DNA of 5,923 bases from JBOFOR01 sp051659545 (GTDB lineage Bacteria > Bacillota > Clostridia > Peptostreptococcales > Peptostreptococcaceae): the NCBI RefSeq assembly GCF_051659545.1, contig NZ_JBOFOR010000184.1, positions 1 through 5,923 on the forward strand, written 5' to 3'. Shown here piece after piece: positions 4,839 to 5,923 of the stretch. Position 1 is the stretch's first letter; every line of letters starts with the position of its first letter. The notes under the pieces were generated by a model. That model worked only from the letters and a program-made list of their open reading frames with translations. It did no database searches and was not told where the DNA came from. The position numbers and the translations under genes were made by a program.

Positions 4839-5775
4839 TCATATTCAACTCATTTATTGCCAGTTTTACCTCATCTTGGGTTAACATTCTTGAGTAATTA
4901 TAGATTGTACTTCCAGGCCTTTCATTATAATAAGGTCTGTTACAATTTTTACATCCTCTTATCTCAAACGGGTGTCCTTTGTGTATATCTTTTTTGATTA
5001 TATTATCTATTTTTATATTTTCTAAATACCCATCTTCAAAGTTAAAATCCTTTTCTAAATATCCTCTATCTATCATATAAGTCATAAGTTGCACTCTTCT
5101 ATAACTTTCAATTGGTGGTTGACTTGTATTTTCCATTTTTGTACCTTTTACTGGAGTAAATGCAAATAAACTTACTGTTATATTATTATTCTTTAAGTAT
5201 ACATACAAATCGTATATATCTTTATGGGATTCACCCAATCCAACTATTATATGAGTACTTATTTTATTTTCATAAGTTTTAGCCATTTTAGTTACAAAGT
5301 TTAGTTTTTCTTCATAGTTATTGCCTTTTATTTCTTCATATAAAGTTTTGTTGGCAGCATCTATAGCAATACCTATTTTATCTACTCCTGCTGAAAAGAA
5401 TTTTTGTATATCTTCATCTTTTTCAAGTTTTGCAGATAAAGATATTGGCATGTTTACATCATTTTTTATGAATTCTATAAATTCTTCAACCATGCTATGA
5501 GATTTTTCACTTGCCATTGATTGAATACATATTCTTTTTATATGTTCTCCCTTGTACTCTTTAAAAGCTTTAAGGATATCTTCTTTTGAGTATTCTGGCC
5601 AAATTACTCTAGATAATTTATCTCGTCTAGTGCTGCTTTCTGTTGATTGAGAGCAAAATGCACAATTATTATTACATTTATCTCCTATCATTACATATGC
5701 AGTTGTAGGAGGTATATCATTTTTGTTGTTTAATAGTCCTAATTCTATAGCTGTTCCTAAAGATAATCTAATCAT
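4825..5775 (-). CDS. Radical SAM protein, biotin-synthase-related; possible LipS-type lipoyl synthase subunit
   Basis: I start this gene at the ATG at 5773-5775 (316 aa), 11 bases after AAGGAG (5787-5792). A GTG four codons earlier overlaps that ribosome binding site and is unlikely to be used. CNNNCAFC (Cys34, Cys38, Cys41) is the CX3CX2C site that binds the catalytic 4Fe-4S cluster and SAM. ICIQSM (82-87), ISLSAKL (111-117), VDKIGIAIDAAN (131-142) and HIIVGLGES (175-183) follow the strands of a BioB-like radical SAM barrel. The C-terminus carries GCKNCNRPYYNERPG (274-288), whose Cys275 and Cys278 may help bind a second cluster, then IYNYSR. It overlaps the upstream gene by ATGA, so the two are coupled. 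The adjacent pair resembles the two radical SAM proteins LipS1/LipS2 that insert sulfur into octanoyl groups; this is a hypothesis from remembered motifs. Other sulfur-insertion or methylation roles remain possible. Confidence 0.85.
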   Translation of the reverse strand: MIRLSLGTAIELGLLNNKNDIPPTTAYVMIGDKCNNNCAFCSQSTESSTRRDKLSRVIWPEYSKEDILKAFKEYKGEHIKRICIQSMASEKSHSMVEEFIEFIKNDVNMPISLSAKLEKDEDIQKFFSAGVDKIGIAIDAANKTLYEEIKGNNYEEKLNFVTKMAKTYENKISTHIIVGLGESHKDIYDLYVYLKNNNITVSLFAFTPVKGTKMENTSQPPIESYRRVQLMTYMIDRGYLEKDFNFEDGYLENIKIDNIIKKDIHKGHPFEIRGCKNCNRPYYNERPGSTIYNYSRMLTQDEVKLAINELNMIDFI

Positions 5776-5923
5776 ATTACACAGCACTCCTTAGTCTCTG
5801 TTATAGTCATATTCATTTGTATTGCTTTATTCTTAGCGTCTCTAGATGGTAGAACTATTCTATTTACTCCGCACTTTAATGCTAGTTCATCTAATTCTTT
5901 TCTGTAAGGTCCCCTAGGTCTCA
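5772..5923 (-). CDS. C-terminus of an upstream gene, probably a second radical SAM protein (partial)
   Basis: Only the last 49 codons and the TGA stop (5772-5774) are in the window. The peptide runs RPRGPYRKELDELALKCG, VNRIVLPSRDAKNKAIQM and ends TETKECCVI. The RP-G-YR...LA...GV-RIVLPS pattern and the final paired cysteines recall the C-termini of radical SAM proteins that accompany the neighbouring type, but the CX3CX2C motif lies outside the window and cannot be checked. The stop overlaps the next start as ATGA, and the ribosome binding site of the next gene lies within this gene's last codons. That implies coordinated synthesis of two partner proteins. Confidence 0.7.
   Translation of the reverse strand, partial: RPRGPYRKELDELALKCGVNRIVLPSRDAKNKAIQMNMTITETKECCVI

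Noticed and set aside
5776..5787. GTG start at 5787 for the radical SAM protein
   Set aside because: The GTG overlaps the AAGGAG ribosome binding site itself, whereas the ATG at 5773-5775 is correctly spaced and forms an ATGA overlap with the upstream stop.

Overview
The window is very AT-rich, with T-rich intergenic DNA, strong AAGGAG-type ribosome binding sites, near-consensus sigma-A promoters and short intergenic gaps. Together with the protein families present, this points to a low-GC Firmicute, most likely Clostridium in the strict sense. Every gene that can be supported lies on the minus strand, so the transcriptional order runs from high coordinates to low.

Right end (5923 to 4825): the C-terminal 49 codons of one gene overlap by ATGA a complete radical SAM gene of 316 codons. 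The pair resembles the two-protein LipS1/LipS2 type lipoyl synthase, but that assignment is from memory of family motifs and is a hypothesis. Middle (4838 to 666): a sigma-A promoter buried in the end of the radical SAM gene leads into a short leader with a strong terminator-like hairpin. Six closely packed genes follow: a CooT-family nickel-binding protein, a DUF3842 protein, a small protein with a 12-histidine N-terminal segment, a substrate-binding lipoprotein, a FecCD/BtuC-type permease, and an ATPase with an added histidine-rich C-terminal tail. A hairpin separates the first three genes (intracellular metal handling) from the three transporter genes, and an imperfect terminator closes the unit. 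The last three genes overlap by a single base (TAATG). I read the unit as a nickel (possibly cobalt) acquisition and delivery operon. Default annotation of the transporter alone would say iron-siderophore, heme or cobalamin.

Left end (630 to 1): a tRNA-Ser(GCU) gene has its own consensus promoter and a perfect 12-bp terminator. It is followed by an AT-rich stretch with a candidate ECF-type promoter and a broken ECF sigma factor gene. Only region 2 of that sigma factor survives; it is cut first by an in-frame stop and then by a GC-rich 63-bp palindromic element. The window ends with a perfect sigma-A promoter and a ribosome binding site for a gene that starts just beyond position 1.

How the genes would work together: the lipoprotein captures the metal outside the membrane, the permease and ATPase import it, and the three small proteins plus the ATPase's histidine tail offer cytoplasmic binding sites. 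These could buffer the metal or pass it to a nickel enzyme such as CO dehydrogenase or a hydrogenase. No such enzyme is visible in this window.
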